Source: an uncultured Marinobacter sp.
GTDB taxonomy: Bacteria; Pseudomonadota; Gammaproteobacteria; Pseudomonadales; Oleiphilaceae
Reading direction: 5' to 3'
Assembly (NCBI RefSeq): GCF_946886895.1
Contig: NZ_CAMPJO010000002.1
Span: 350,416 to 414,415 of the forward strand
DNA length: 64,000 nt
Of this stretch, positions 25,550-31,974 are shown piece by piece. Every line of letters starts with the position of its first letter. The first letter of the stretch is position 1. Under the pieces are notes generated by a model, which saw only the letters and a list, made by a program, of their open reading frames with translations, was not told where the DNA came from and did no database searches. The translations under genes and the position numbers were made by a program.

Positions 25550-25942
25550 CTACTCGCCGCGCGCGGCCTCCGCCTCGCGGATCGCGGGGCAGTAGTCCAT
25601 CGGGCGGAGCTCGATGCCCCAGCCCAGCTCCTCGCCCATGCGCGCTGCCGGATGCAGCGACGCGAGCCTCACCGCTGCGTCGAAGTCCGGCGCTTCGATG
25701 ATCACCACGCCGCCCACAACCTCCTTGGTTTCCACGAACGGCCCCTCGGTGACCGTCAGTTTGCCGTTCTTGAGGCGCATCGACTTTGAATCCCAGCTCA
25801 GGCTCCCGCCCCACGTGACCTCGCCCGCCGCTTGCATCTCGGCGTCGAAGCCCTTGCACCTCTCCCCAACCTCGGCCAGCTCGGCTTTGCTCATCTGGTT
25901 GAATTTTTCTTCGTTTCCGTAGGCCAACAGCAGGTATTTCAT
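25550..25942 (-). CDS. YCII/DGPF-family protein
   Basis: A 130-residue YCII-family protein: MKYLLLAYGNEEKFNQMSKA opening, RLKNGKLTVTEGPFVETKEV core with the DGPF-equivalent EGPF, then GWGIELRPMDYCPA at the end. The ATG follows GGGAGAA. Its third positions are strongly GC-rich compared with the genes immediately to the right, which suggests a different origin. It is the second or third YCII gene in the window. Function of the family is unsettled, with small-molecule binding or haloacid chemistry suggested for a few members. Confidence 0.8.
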   Translation of the reverse strand: MKYLLLAYGNEEKFNQMSKAELAEVGERCKGFDAEMQAAGEVTWGGSLSWDSKSMRLKNGKLTVTEGPFVETKEVVGGVVIIEAPDFDAAVRLASLHPAARMGEELGWGIELRPMDYCPAIREAEAARGE

Positions 25943-26053
25943 GGCGTTTCTCCCGATCGTTGTTTCATCAAAAACCTTTGATAGGCTCATCGGATAGTCG
26001 ATTGGGCATCACGGTTTTCGACAGTCGTGCGATTTTTTTCGATGCGGTAAGAA

Positions 26054-26074
26054 AATAAACCTGTCTCGATTTTC
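26054..26074. repeat. Diverged copy of the TGTCCCGGTTTTC repeat, copy 2
   Basis: AATAAACCTGTCTCGATTTTC aligns with the copies at 28508 and 29607 with a few changes. It lies in the stretch between the YCII and LysE genes, about 50 bases before the short attC-like candidate. Confidence 0.35.
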
Positions 26075-26125
26075 TGCAGCACCCGGATGGATCTGACCTG
26101 ATTTATTACCCTGAAGATCCCGAGG

Positions 26126-26168
26126 ATTCAACGCCTGAGCATAGTTGGCGATGCCAGACATGTTTCAA
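26126..26168 (-). repeat. Short attC-like candidate after the LysE gene (weak)
   Basis: Read on the minus strand, the LysE stop codon sits in TTGAAAC, followed by CTGGCAT, a short loop, ATGCTCAG and then GCGTTGAAT. GTTGAAT fits the GTTRRRY box, and CTGGCAT pairs with ATGC-CAG with one unpaired T, as in attC sites. At 43 bases it is shorter than typical sites, so it may be a shortened site or chance. Confidence 0.25.
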
Positions 26169-26788
26169 CTCTGCTGCATGGTCGATGCGAACGCAGCAGC
26201 ACCAAATAACGCGCCACCGCCCAACTTGTTCAGCCGTTTTCGGGCCTGGAAGCTTTGAATCCTGTAACGCACAACCCCTGCGAAGAGCGCAAACGATGTG
26301 ATGGTTATGGCGACCACACCGAGGAACGTCACCATCAAGATCAGCAGCTGCGGCATCGCCGCGACGTTGGGATTAACGAACTGGGGGAGGAAGGCCACGA
26401 AAAAGACGATATCTTTTGGGTTCAGAGCGGTCACCAGAAACGAGGACTTGAACAGATTCACCTTTGAAATATCCGGCACGGAGATCGGCGACAAACCATG
26501 CTCAGGCACTTCTCGCCATGTCTTGATGCCAAGGTAGACCAGGTAGCCAACACCGAACCATTTAAGAATCAGGAACAGCGTCGCGGACGTTGCCAGAACG
26601 GCACCCAGCCCGATCAACGACAACGTCATCGCCACAAAATCTCCGAGCAACACACCGGAAACCAATGGCATAACCGATTTTTTGCCGTGGCTGATGGCCT
26701 GGCCAAGCACCAAAATCACGGTTGGCCCGGGAATGATCGCAAAGATAAAAACGACAGATACAAAGGTCACCCATATTTCGAGAGTCAT
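26165..26788 (-). CDS. LysE/RhtB-family amino-acid exporter
   Basis: A 207-residue inner-membrane protein with about six helices. RhtB signatures are FVSVVFIFAIIPGPTVILVL at the N-terminus (with the Pro-Gly-Pro), GKKSVMPLVSGVLLGDFVAM, LKWFGVGYLVYLGIKTWRE and FLVTALNPKDIVFFVAFLPQ. The family exports amino acids such as homoserine, threonine or leucine. The ATG has AAGGAT at good spacing; a longer frame adds nine residues. Its stop codon lies in an attC-like box, so it may be the end of the cassette array or a neighbour of it. Confidence 0.87.
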   Translation of the reverse strand: MTLEIWVTFVSVVFIFAIIPGPTVILVLGQAISHGKKSVMPLVSGVLLGDFVAMTLSLIGLGAVLATSATLFLILKWFGVGYLVYLGIKTWREVPEHGLSPISVPDISKVNLFKSSFLVTALNPKDIVFFVAFLPQFVNPNVAAMPQLLILMVTFLGVVAITITSFALFAGVVRYRIQSFQARKRLNKLGGGALFGAAAFASTMQQS

Positions 26789-26831
26789 AACGTATCCTTG
26801 GGTTTCTAGCGGCACAGAGACCGAACCCGCC

Positions 26832-27023
26832 TCAATGGGACCTCTTCGACAAATCGTAGTGCCAGAGCACAGACACGAAGTGGGCGTTGTTGTTCTTCAT
26901 GATTAGAAAGTTATACGACCGGTGCGTGCGCGTCCAATCCACTGCTTTCCTTAAGGCCGACAATAACCGCTCCTGAAAGGCGATAGGATTACCAAGAATC
27001 TCCGAAAGTGCGCCAACATCATC
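26832..27023 (-). pseudogene. Unrecognised coding-like relic without a normal start
   Basis: A 63-codon open frame directly after a stop codon reads DDVGALSEILGNPIAFQERL, then SALRKAVDWTRTH, then SYNFLIMKNNNAHFVSVLWH, ending DLSKRSH. The only in-frame start codons are two TTGs at codons 21-22 and an ATG 19 codons before the end. Composition is protein-like, so it is probably the C-terminal piece of a gene whose beginning was lost. I do not recognise the family. It sits between HepT and LysE in the same orientation as the cassettes. Confidence 0.3.
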
Positions 27024-27069
27024 CTACGGATGAATAACAGAGAATGGCTGCTTAACGGTGTGTCGGTGA

Positions 27070-27297
27070 CTAAGACTTTAACGCTTCAAGTAGGGGAAGT
27101 AGGCCGGTGACGTCATCCTGGATATGGGTGGTGGCTTCTCCGATCAGTTCCAGGTTGCGTAGTGTAGCGTCATAGGTCAGTTCGTTTGCCACGAACCCGG
27201 CTTGGTTGAGTCCTTTGGTGTATGTCAGCACCTTGCCGGCAAACTCGATCATGTCATCCAGGTAGAAACGCCATTCACGTTGGCCGACATCAGACAC
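27070..27297 (-). CDS. HepT-like toxin, apparently lacking its catalytic segment
   Basis: A 75-residue HepT/DUF86 protein starting with GTG, which overlaps the end of the MntA-like gene by eight bases and has AGGGAG upstream. The N-terminal part is normal (QREWRFYLDDMIEFAGKVLT, then DATLRNLELIGEATTHI), and the end is normal (QDDVTGLLPLLEALKS). About 35-40 residues usually found between these parts are absent. They normally carry the RX4HXY ribonuclease motif (Arg-Asn-x-x-x-His-x-Tyr) and the tyrosine that MntA adenylylates. The join is in frame, so the product is probably an inactive toxin. Confidence 0.75.
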   Translation of the reverse strand: MSDVGQREWRFYLDDMIEFAGKVLTYTKGLNQAGFVANELTYDATLRNLELIGEATTHIQDDVTGLLPLLEALKS

Positions 27298-27580
27298 GAA
27301 CTTGCTCCCTTTCAATATAGGGTCTCAGCTCCGGACGCAGGGCCTTCTCGGTGACTAGATCGACAGGGCAACCGAGTAAATCTTCCAGATAAAACTGCAC
27401 ACCAAAATAACGTTTAGAAGTTGCGGGACCATCGAACGCCACCAGCACATCAATGTCGCTGTTGCTGGTTGCTGTATCGCGGGCAGTCGAACCGAACAGC
27501 GCCAGCCGGGTTACACCGTACCGGGCCTGGAGTTCAGGCTTACTGCTGGTAAGCAACTCTAAAGCGCGTTTTTTATCCAT
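27290..27580 (-). CDS. MntA-like nucleotidyltransferase antitoxin
   Basis: A 96-residue minimal nucleotidyltransferase. The active-site motif is intact: LALFGSTARDTATSNSDIDV (Gly-Ser ... Asp-x-Asp, about residues 26-45), and the domain continues YFGVQFYLEDLLGCPVDLV with the third acidic residue. MntA proteins adenylylate the HepT toxin and silence it. Its start is six bases after a GTTGAAC box of an attC-like candidate, placing the pair at the head of a cassette-like unit. Confidence 0.85.
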   Translation of the reverse strand: MDKKRALELLTSSKPELQARYGVTRLALFGSTARDTATSNSDIDVLVAFDGPATSKRYFGVQFYLEDLLGCPVDLVTEKALRPELRPYIEREQVRV

Positions 27581-27581
27581 C

Positions 27582-27664
27582 GTTCAACCTTTTGGGGCAT
27601 TTCCCCCGTTTTGCGTTACAACAGTCTAGCAAAAAGCGCCTCCATGAGCGGCGAATTGTTATGG
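27582..27664 (-). repeat. attC-like candidate between lipoprotein gene and mntA (moderate to weak)
   Basis: On the minus strand the upstream gene's TAA lies in CCATAAC. The site ends with GTTGAAC, a perfect GTTRRRY box, six bases before the mntA start. Inside are short pairing segments (GCC/GGC, TTTTGC/GCAAAA). Pairing of the outer arms is limited to the AAC/GTT boxes, so the call rests on position and boxes. Confidence 0.35.
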
Positions 27665-28174
27665 CCTATTCGCAGATTCCAGCTCCTCAATGATCGGAAT
27701 GTCCCGAAAAGGCTCCTGGAAGTAGGGTATCGACTCCAGGTCCTTCCTCATGGTTTCCGGCAACTGAAAGTATCGCTCCTTCAGAGCCCAGGTCTCTTTC
27801 CCGTACATCAGCGGTTTGACGCTGGAGACTAAATCCTCGACCTCAGTGTAGGCGGTAGATGCTTCCAGCATGCCAATGGTGTAAGTCAGTTCCGTCAGGT
27901 GTGGTTTCTGGCACTCCTCCGACATCGCCGCGCTCCGGGTAATAAGAAAGACCCGCACGTCTTCATACTCGTACTGCCTGAGTAAATCGAAGGTCTCTGG
28001 ACTGGGTATCGCTTTCTTGGCAGCTATTTCATCACACCTGACGATCGCCGCTTCCAGTTGCTTGATATCTGACTGAATGTACCGCTGTGCATCAGATGCG
28101 CCACCTCCGGCCTGGCACGCTGCGGAAAGCAAAACCAGACAAAGTAAGATGGTGGACTTACGGGTTATCTGCAA
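27659..28174 (-). CDS. Hypothetical lipoprotein (cassette gene)
   Basis: A 171-residue protein with a leader ending in a lipobox (LLSAAC near residue 20), so likely an envelope lipoprotein. The mature part is polar and helical (SDIKQLEAAIVRCDEIAAKK; LTELTYTIGMLEASTAYTEV). The only start that keeps the leader is TTG, which overlaps the end of the upstream gene by 17 bases. No family recognised. Base composition is lower in GC than the chromosome to either side. Confidence 0.55.
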   Translation of the reverse strand: MQITRKSTILLCLVLLSAACQAGGGASDAQRYIQSDIKQLEAAIVRCDEIAAKKAIPSPETFDLLRQYEYEDVRVFLITRSAAMSEECQKPHLTELTYTIGMLEASTAYTEVEDLVSSVKPLMYGKETWALKERYFQLPETMRKDLESIPYFQEPFRDIPIIEELESANRP

Positions 28175-28367
28175 AATGAGCCCAGTCCGTGGAGTGGATG
28201 TTGTACGCAGCCTGCGCAGAATTATTGCCGAGGAAGATCGTTGTCAGCACACCTGCCGGCAACATGATTTCCAGCATGTTCCCATTGCGCTGGGCTTTCC
28301 GGATATCTTCGATAGCTTCCAGGTCTTCGGAATCCAGCCGAAGTCCGGAAATGGTTGGACATTCCAT
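28158..28367 (-). CDS. Small hypothetical protein (cassette gene)
   Basis: A 69-residue protein with a charged N-terminal helix (DSEDLEAIEDIRKAQRNGN), then a hydrophobic stretch (MLEIMLPAGVLTTIFLGN) that may insert in a membrane, and a polar tail. AAGGAAAGGAG lies upstream of the ATG. It overlaps the lipoprotein gene, so the two probably belong to one cassette. Not recognised. Confidence 0.45.
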   Translation of the reverse strand: MECPTISGLRLDSEDLEAIEDIRKAQRNGNMLEIMLPAGVLTTIFLGNNSAQAAYNIHSTDWAHFADNP

Positions 28368-28409
28368 GTGTCCTGTTCTCCTTTCCTTGGGTTCCTTGAG
28401 AACACCAGA

Positions 28410-28539
28410 TACTAACCTAAAGCCTGACGTGGCTCAAAAGCAGTATGTCGCCACGAGCGGCGCGGACTGGTAATCGCTGAGAATGGAACCTAAGCCTGCG
28501 AGCGAAGAATAAATATGTCCCGGTTTTCGTGGGTTAGGA
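28410..28539 (-). repeat. Long attC-like candidate (weak), containing a TGTCCCGG repeat
   Basis: Bounded on the minus strand by TCCTAAC and GTTAGTA, with partial pairing of the ends (CTAACC with GGTTAG). It holds the 28508-28529 repeat. The final box departs from GTTRRRY. Position between two genes in the same orientation is right, but the pairing alone would not justify the call. Confidence 0.22.
28508..28529. repeat. TGTCCCGGTTTTC repeat, copy 3
   Basis: AATAAATATGTCCCGGTTTT is closely similar to the copy at 29607-29628 (both have AATAAAT-TGTCCCGGTT). It lies in the spacer between two small lipoprotein-type genes. Confidence 0.5.
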
Positions 28540-28565
28540 TTTACCGCTCGACCACTTTGTGAACC

Positions 28566-28988
28566 TCATGATTCTTTTAGCGATATCATCTCTCGCAACA
28601 TCGGCTTCAGCTCTCCAATTCTATCTTCGATCACCTTGAAATACCGTGAGACATTTGTGTTGCGATCTAACCAATCGACTTCATAAACTATGTTGTCGAC
28701 TCTTTTGTCGACGGAACTGACCAGAGAATCGGTTTTGAAGTCATATGCGCCATCAATACTACAAGCCGTCATTTTTCGGGATAAATCTGAGATTCCCCCG
28801 GATTTCTTGACATTCTCCCTTATACACTCAAAGCAAACGTCATCTGCAGCGAGCTCCTGTTCGATCTGATGCAACTGCTCCACCATCTCCGAAAAGTGAC
28901 TTACACATTGCGTTACAACTGGATCTTGCTCTGAACAGGCAGCCAAGAAAAAAGATGCCAAGAGAATAATCAGGTTCGTTTTAGTCAT
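28566..28988 (-). CDS. Hypothetical lipoprotein (cassette gene)
   Basis: A 140-residue protein with a typical lipoprotein leader (MTKTNLIILLASFFLAAC). The mature part is helical and contains a Cys-x-x-Cys (DDVCFECIRENVKK, about residues 49-62) that could form a disulphide or bind metal. Not recognised. It starts 41 bases after the stop of the nuclease-like gene with no attC-like element between, so the two may share one cassette. Confidence 0.55.
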   Translation of the reverse strand: MTKTNLIILLASFFLAACSEQDPVVTQCVSHFSEMVEQLHQIEQELAADDVCFECIRENVKKSGGISDLSRKMTACSIDGAYDFKTDSLVSSVDKRVDNIVYEVDWLDRNTNVSRYFKVIEDRIGELKPMLREMISLKES

Positions 28989-29029
28989 GATGTGGAATCT
29001 GCTCCTACCCGTGAAAAATAGACACTCGA

Positions 29030-29560
29030 TTATGCGAGGTCCACAGTGGTCTGATAATTTGGCAAAATTTCCCAATTATCCTCAAACTCCGCAACGTCTT
29101 TGATGTTGAGAATCGCTTGGGGTGAAGCTCCGCCTCCAGGCCGACGATAGCCATGTTTCTCCATAAAGGCTGAGTACCGCGCGACGATCTTTCTCTGTAT
29201 ATCTGCCTCAGTGCAGATAAAAAACCTGGCTTCGCTTATCCCTGCGTTGCTCAACCGTACCAAAATCCAAATCAAGTTCGGATGCTTTAGCGTTTTTTCG
29301 GTACCGATAGATTGGCGGTTGTCTTCACCAATACTATGATTGCACCATTTGTCGATTGTGGATTGAACCAGAGCACCCTTGGTACTGGTTTTTACCTGAA
29401 CGGGAAAGGATTTGAGAGAGTCGGAATGGACAGCGGTGACGTCAAAGCCTGGGACATTTCCAGAGTACGGAGAGGCGTAGTAACCCAGCGTACCCAAGAC
29501 CGCTGATACTAGATGCTCCCCAACTTGTCCCGTTAACTTATTCGCGACCCCAGATGCCAT
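29030..29560 (-). CDS. Putative PD-(D/E)XK nuclease-like protein (cassette gene)
   Basis: A 176-residue protein. The N-terminal half resembles a PD-(D/E)XK fold: a helix with Glu (KLTGQVGEHLVSAVLGTLGY), then PGFDVTAVHSDSLKSFPVQV and KTS, giving E...D...(Q)xK at about residues 14, 39 and 55-57. That pattern is shared by restriction-type endonucleases and by holliday-junction or tRNA nuclease families. The C-terminal half is not recognised. A defence or mobile-element role is plausible but unproven. Confidence 0.5.
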   Translation of the reverse strand: MASGVANKLTGQVGEHLVSAVLGTLGYYASPYSGNVPGFDVTAVHSDSLKSFPVQVKTSTKGALVQSTIDKWCNHSIGEDNRQSIGTEKTLKHPNLIWILVRLSNAGISEARFFICTEADIQRKIVARYSAFMEKHGYRRPGGGASPQAILNIKDVAEFEDNWEILPNYQTTVDLA

Positions 29561-29562
29561 AT

Positions 29563-29688
29563 CCTCAACTAATCCTTAGCGATTAATGCAGAAAATAAAT
29601 CCAGAAAATAAATCTGTCCCGGTTCTCGGTCAAAGATTAGGATGGGAGCTCCAATAACGCATGCACCGATTTTAGGGAATGGTTACAC
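29563..29688 (-). repeat. Long attC-like candidate (weak), containing a TGTCCCGG repeat
   Basis: On the minus strand the element runs from GTGTAAC to GTTGAGG. The arms pair partly: AACCATTCCCTAA against TTAGGATTAGTT read in reverse. It encloses the 29607-29628 repeat. The end is directly followed by the ATG of the nuclease-like gene. The boxes are imperfect. Confidence 0.3.
29607..29628. repeat. TGTCCCGGTTCTC repeat, copy 4
   Basis: AATAAATCTGTCCCGGTTCT is followed by CGG. It is the best-preserved partner of the copy at 28508; both sit inside long spacers of the cassette region. Confidence 0.5.
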
Positions 29689-29690
29689 AA

Positions 29691-30245
29691 CTACATGTTA
29701 AATTTGTCCGGATTGTTTGGAAAAGTCAGCGTAATCTCATTAGACGAAATCTTGCCGTGATACTCTTTCCCCAACTGATCCGTTACGTAGCATCCAACAA
29801 CTTCAGGAATCGTTGATTCCTCCCTGCTGAACCAGACATGAAACGTATGACGGGCACCGGCTGGAAGGTCATGCCCACCAGCTTTACTCAGTTTAGAAAG
29901 CCAGCCCTGACTTCCATTTCTGATTAATGACTCAATTTTTTCTTTGCCATTTTTCGTTCGAACGATTATTCCAGCGCTCTGAACGTGCATGTGGACATGA
30001 CTGCAATTTATTACAGCTACATCGAATATAGGGCCGATCAAGGTGCCTTGAGTAAAAGGTAGCTGAGGCTTCGCAAGCTCATCAAGCTGTGCTTGCGCTC
30101 TGTCAGAAATATTTGCTTCAACTCTAAGCTTTCGCTTCCCCCTTTGTAGCACCAGCCAAAACCGACCAAAATTGAGAATCAGTGCAATAGTTCCAACAAC
30201 TGCACCATAAACAGCTAGCAAATTTTGTTGAAGCCAATCCATCAT
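29691..30245 (-). CDS. Hypothetical protein with N-terminal membrane anchor (cassette gene)
   Basis: A 184-residue protein. Residues about 8-31 (LLAVYGAVVGTIALILNFGR onward) form one transmembrane helix, followed by a basic stretch (RGKRKLRVEAN) and a beta-rich soluble domain (GPIFDVAVINCSHVHMHVQS; ARHTFHVWFSREES). This is the layout of a membrane-anchored immunoglobulin-like or sensor domain of unknown function. It is framed by attC-like sites on both sides. Confidence 0.5.
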   Translation of the reverse strand: MMDWLQQNLLAVYGAVVGTIALILNFGRFWLVLQRGKRKLRVEANISDRAQAQLDELAKPQLPFTQGTLIGPIFDVAVINCSHVHMHVQSAGIIVRTKNGKEKIESLIRNGSQGWLSKLSKAGGHDLPAGARHTFHVWFSREESTIPEVVGCYVTDQLGKEYHGKISSNEITLTFPNNPDKFNM

Positions 30246-30261
30246 GCCGATTTCTCTATAT

Positions 30262-30345
30262 GTTTAATACCTGCAGCATGCGGGCCCACGAAATAGAGCC
30301 GAAGGCGCAATGCAATGGGCATTGCTGTGCCTGCACTGGTTAAAT
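30262..30345 (-). repeat. attC-like site, degenerate right box
   Basis: Read on the minus strand it starts with ATTTAAC, a perfect RYYYAAC box, ten bases after the upstream gene's stop, and ends ATTAAAC, where G is expected first. The arms pair as TTTAA-TGCAG with CTGCA-TTAAA. An internal perfect hairpin GCAATG-CC-CATTGC occupies the middle. Length (84 bases) fits the family. Confidence 0.5.
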
Positions 30346-30354
30346 TTTTTCTAG

Positions 30355-30960
30355 TCACCAGTTACAGGTTTCGCGTAGTGGCTTAATTGCATTTTCCAAT
30401 CCTGAGGTATCAAAGATGGCGGTAACTGGACTCTCGTTGTAAGGCGTGATTTGCGTAACAAGTTTATCAGTCTCTAACATATTTTTGATGAAGCTAATTG
30501 TGCCTCTGGGATGGAACGTAGCCTGACTGTCGGTTGATAGGCTCCAATCTTTCGTGACAGCATCCTGAGAGCCAACCCGAGTTAGGACTTCTGCATTTCT
30601 ACCGAGGTAATCGTTCCAACTTATGTAGAGTTCTGTTGTGTTGCTCTTGCATCGAGCGATCAGGGTAACGGGCTTTCCCCATTTAGATTTACCACTATCT
30701 GCTCTAAGCGCCAGAACCACTGTCTTGGAGTCATCAACGGGGTTAGTCTTTACAGATACCTGCCAATTTCCCTTGCCTGATATTTTCGCCGGTTCATCCT
30801 GTGGACCTGCCAATCCCTGCTGTGTTGCCAAATTGTCGTAACAAGATAGACGGTCTAGATCACCGGATTTAACTGCACATTTAGCGATTTCCTTCTCAAT
30901 ACTGGCCTGCGCCGCAGCGCTAAAGAAAAGCAATGCCAACAAAACCGACCAATGTTTCAT
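30355..30960 (-). CDS. VasI/TagO-like exported protein (type VI secretion-associated family)
   Basis: A 201-residue exported protein. A signal peptide MKHWSVLLALLFFSAAAQAS is followed by CAVKSGDLDRLSCYDNLA, the cysteine pair common to VasI/TagO-like proteins, and a beta-rich domain (WGKPVTLIARCKSNTTELYI; a late FIKNMLETDKLVTQITPYNE). VasI-like proteins are accessory to type VI secretion in some bacteria, but homologues also occur as stand-alone genes. No other type VI genes are in the window. AAGGAG precedes the start, 16 bases after the GTTAAAT box of an attC-like site. Confidence 0.7.
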   Translation of the reverse strand: MKHWSVLLALLFFSAAAQASIEKEIAKCAVKSGDLDRLSCYDNLATQQGLAGPQDEPAKISGKGNWQVSVKTNPVDDSKTVVLALRADSGKSKWGKPVTLIARCKSNTTELYISWNDYLGRNAEVLTRVGSQDAVTKDWSLSTDSQATFHPRGTISFIKNMLETDKLVTQITPYNESPVTAIFDTSGLENAIKPLRETCNW

Positions 30961-30975
30961 GTTTACTCCTTGGGA

Positions 30976-31036
30976 ATTTAACGCTTGCAGCAGGGGAGTG
31001 CGCGTCAGGAAAATCCCTTGACTGCAATTGTTAAAG
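30976..31036 (-). repeat. attC-like recombination site (best example)
   Basis: A 61-base imperfect palindrome. On the minus strand: CTTTAAC, AA, TTGCAG, an unpaired T, CA, A, GGGA, a 21-base centre, then TCCC, C, TG, CTGCAA, GC, GTTAAAT. The two arms pair over TTTAAC, TTGCAG, CA and GGGA, with mismatched spacers and one extrahelical T. The right box is a perfect GTTRRRY. These are the features by which integron integrases recognise a folded attC. The upstream gene's stop is one base before it, and the next gene starts 16 bases after. Confidence 0.75.
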
Positions 31037-31037
31037 G

Positions 31038-31856
31038 TCATTCCTCTTCAGGGTCGAAGGTGTATTCAGGGTAATACCTCAAAACCTTATACATTTTCGG
31101 AACACCCCGGACCGTTTCAACTTCAACATCTACGACATACGCCAACTCGTGCCACTGCTTTTTGAATTTCTCAGACGGATGAAGCATGGCTTCTTTCACA
31201 GCATTATTTTCGAATATTACTTTCATGCTCTTCTTCGAAAGATCGTCAATGATAGCTCGATTGCCCGTTTCTGAGTCGGGGTCAAACTTTGCTTGATACC
31301 AGTACATGATCTTTCGTCTGTGTATATGATCTTCAGGCTCATCTAGCTGTTCAATCTTGCGGCTGATTTCGTTTTGAATTGCGTTGGCTTCTGTAGAGTT
31401 AATGGTGAAATTGTTGATTACAGTGCCACCATCGGAAACATTAATATTCATCTGGGAGCCGTGATCTTTTGCAACAGGCTCGACGAACCTATTCCACTCT
31501 TGAAGGTCTTGTTTGGTCATTTCCTTTGGAGGCGCCTCGATTTTACCTAACAACCAATTACAGACGCCTTGAACAACTCCCGACCACTGCGATAAGGCTC
31601 CCCCGTTCCAGAGTAGCGGTACGATCGGTGCGACCTGGGAAACGAGTTCAATTACGATCGACCCCTTGCGAACCTCTCTAATAAGAAGCTCCGAACCGAT
31701 GTCAGTTTCGCGATCAGTCTCAGATTCTACGAATTTATGGAACTGATGATTGAACGATAGGAGAGAAAGCGATAGATCTTTCAAGGAAACAGGGACCTCG
31801 TTCTTTATTGTAATTTCCATTTTCTTGTCGAGATCAATTTCCAAGATATTGTTCAT
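31038..31856 (-). CDS. Hypothetical protein (cassette gene)
   Basis: A 272-residue protein not recognised as a family. The N-terminal 110 residues contain IVIELVSQVAPIVPLLWNGG, a hydrophobic stretch that may contact membrane. A middle region is Asn/Thr-rich (MNINVSDGGTVINNFTINST, about 139-158), reminiscent of beta-solenoid strands. The C-terminal third is a mixed alpha/beta domain with charged segments. The ATG, with AGAGGAAG upstream, is 13 bases after an attC-like box, and the stop is next to another. Confidence 0.55.
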   Translation of the reverse strand: MNNILEIDLDKKMEITIKNEVPVSLKDLSLSLLSFNHQFHKFVESETDRETDIGSELLIREVRKGSIVIELVSQVAPIVPLLWNGGALSQWSGVVQGVCNWLLGKIEAPPKEMTKQDLQEWNRFVEPVAKDHGSQMNINVSDGGTVINNFTINSTEANAIQNEISRKIEQLDEPEDHIHRRKIMYWYQAKFDPDSETGNRAIIDDLSKKSMKVIFENNAVKEAMLHPSEKFKKQWHELAYVVDVEVETVRGVPKMYKVLRYYPEYTFDPEEE

Positions 31857-31869
31857 AGCTTCCTCTGAC

Positions 31870-31961
31870 CTTTAACTCACGGCTTTGGGGCGGACTTGTA
31901 GCCGCGTAGCGGCGGAAAGGCCGTCCCAGCCCCGAAGGGCGATAACAGCCACTTGTTAAGC
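31870..31961 (-). repeat. attC-like recombination site
   Basis: On the minus strand it starts with GCTTAAC (perfect RYYYAAC) 14 bases after the upstream stop and ends GTTAAAG, one base off GTTRRRY. Arms pair as TTAAC-GGCT with AGCC-GTTAA, then GGGGC-GGAC with GTCCGCCCC, and the centre has a GCCGC-TAC-GCGGC hairpin. Length is 92 bases. The next gene starts 13 bases later. Confidence 0.65.
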
Positions 31962-31974
31962 GATGACGTTGCAA

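Noticed and set aside
27024..27072. GTTAAGC box after HepT as another attC end
   Set aside because: There is no YYYAAC partner at a suitable distance and no palindrome, so only the short box matches.
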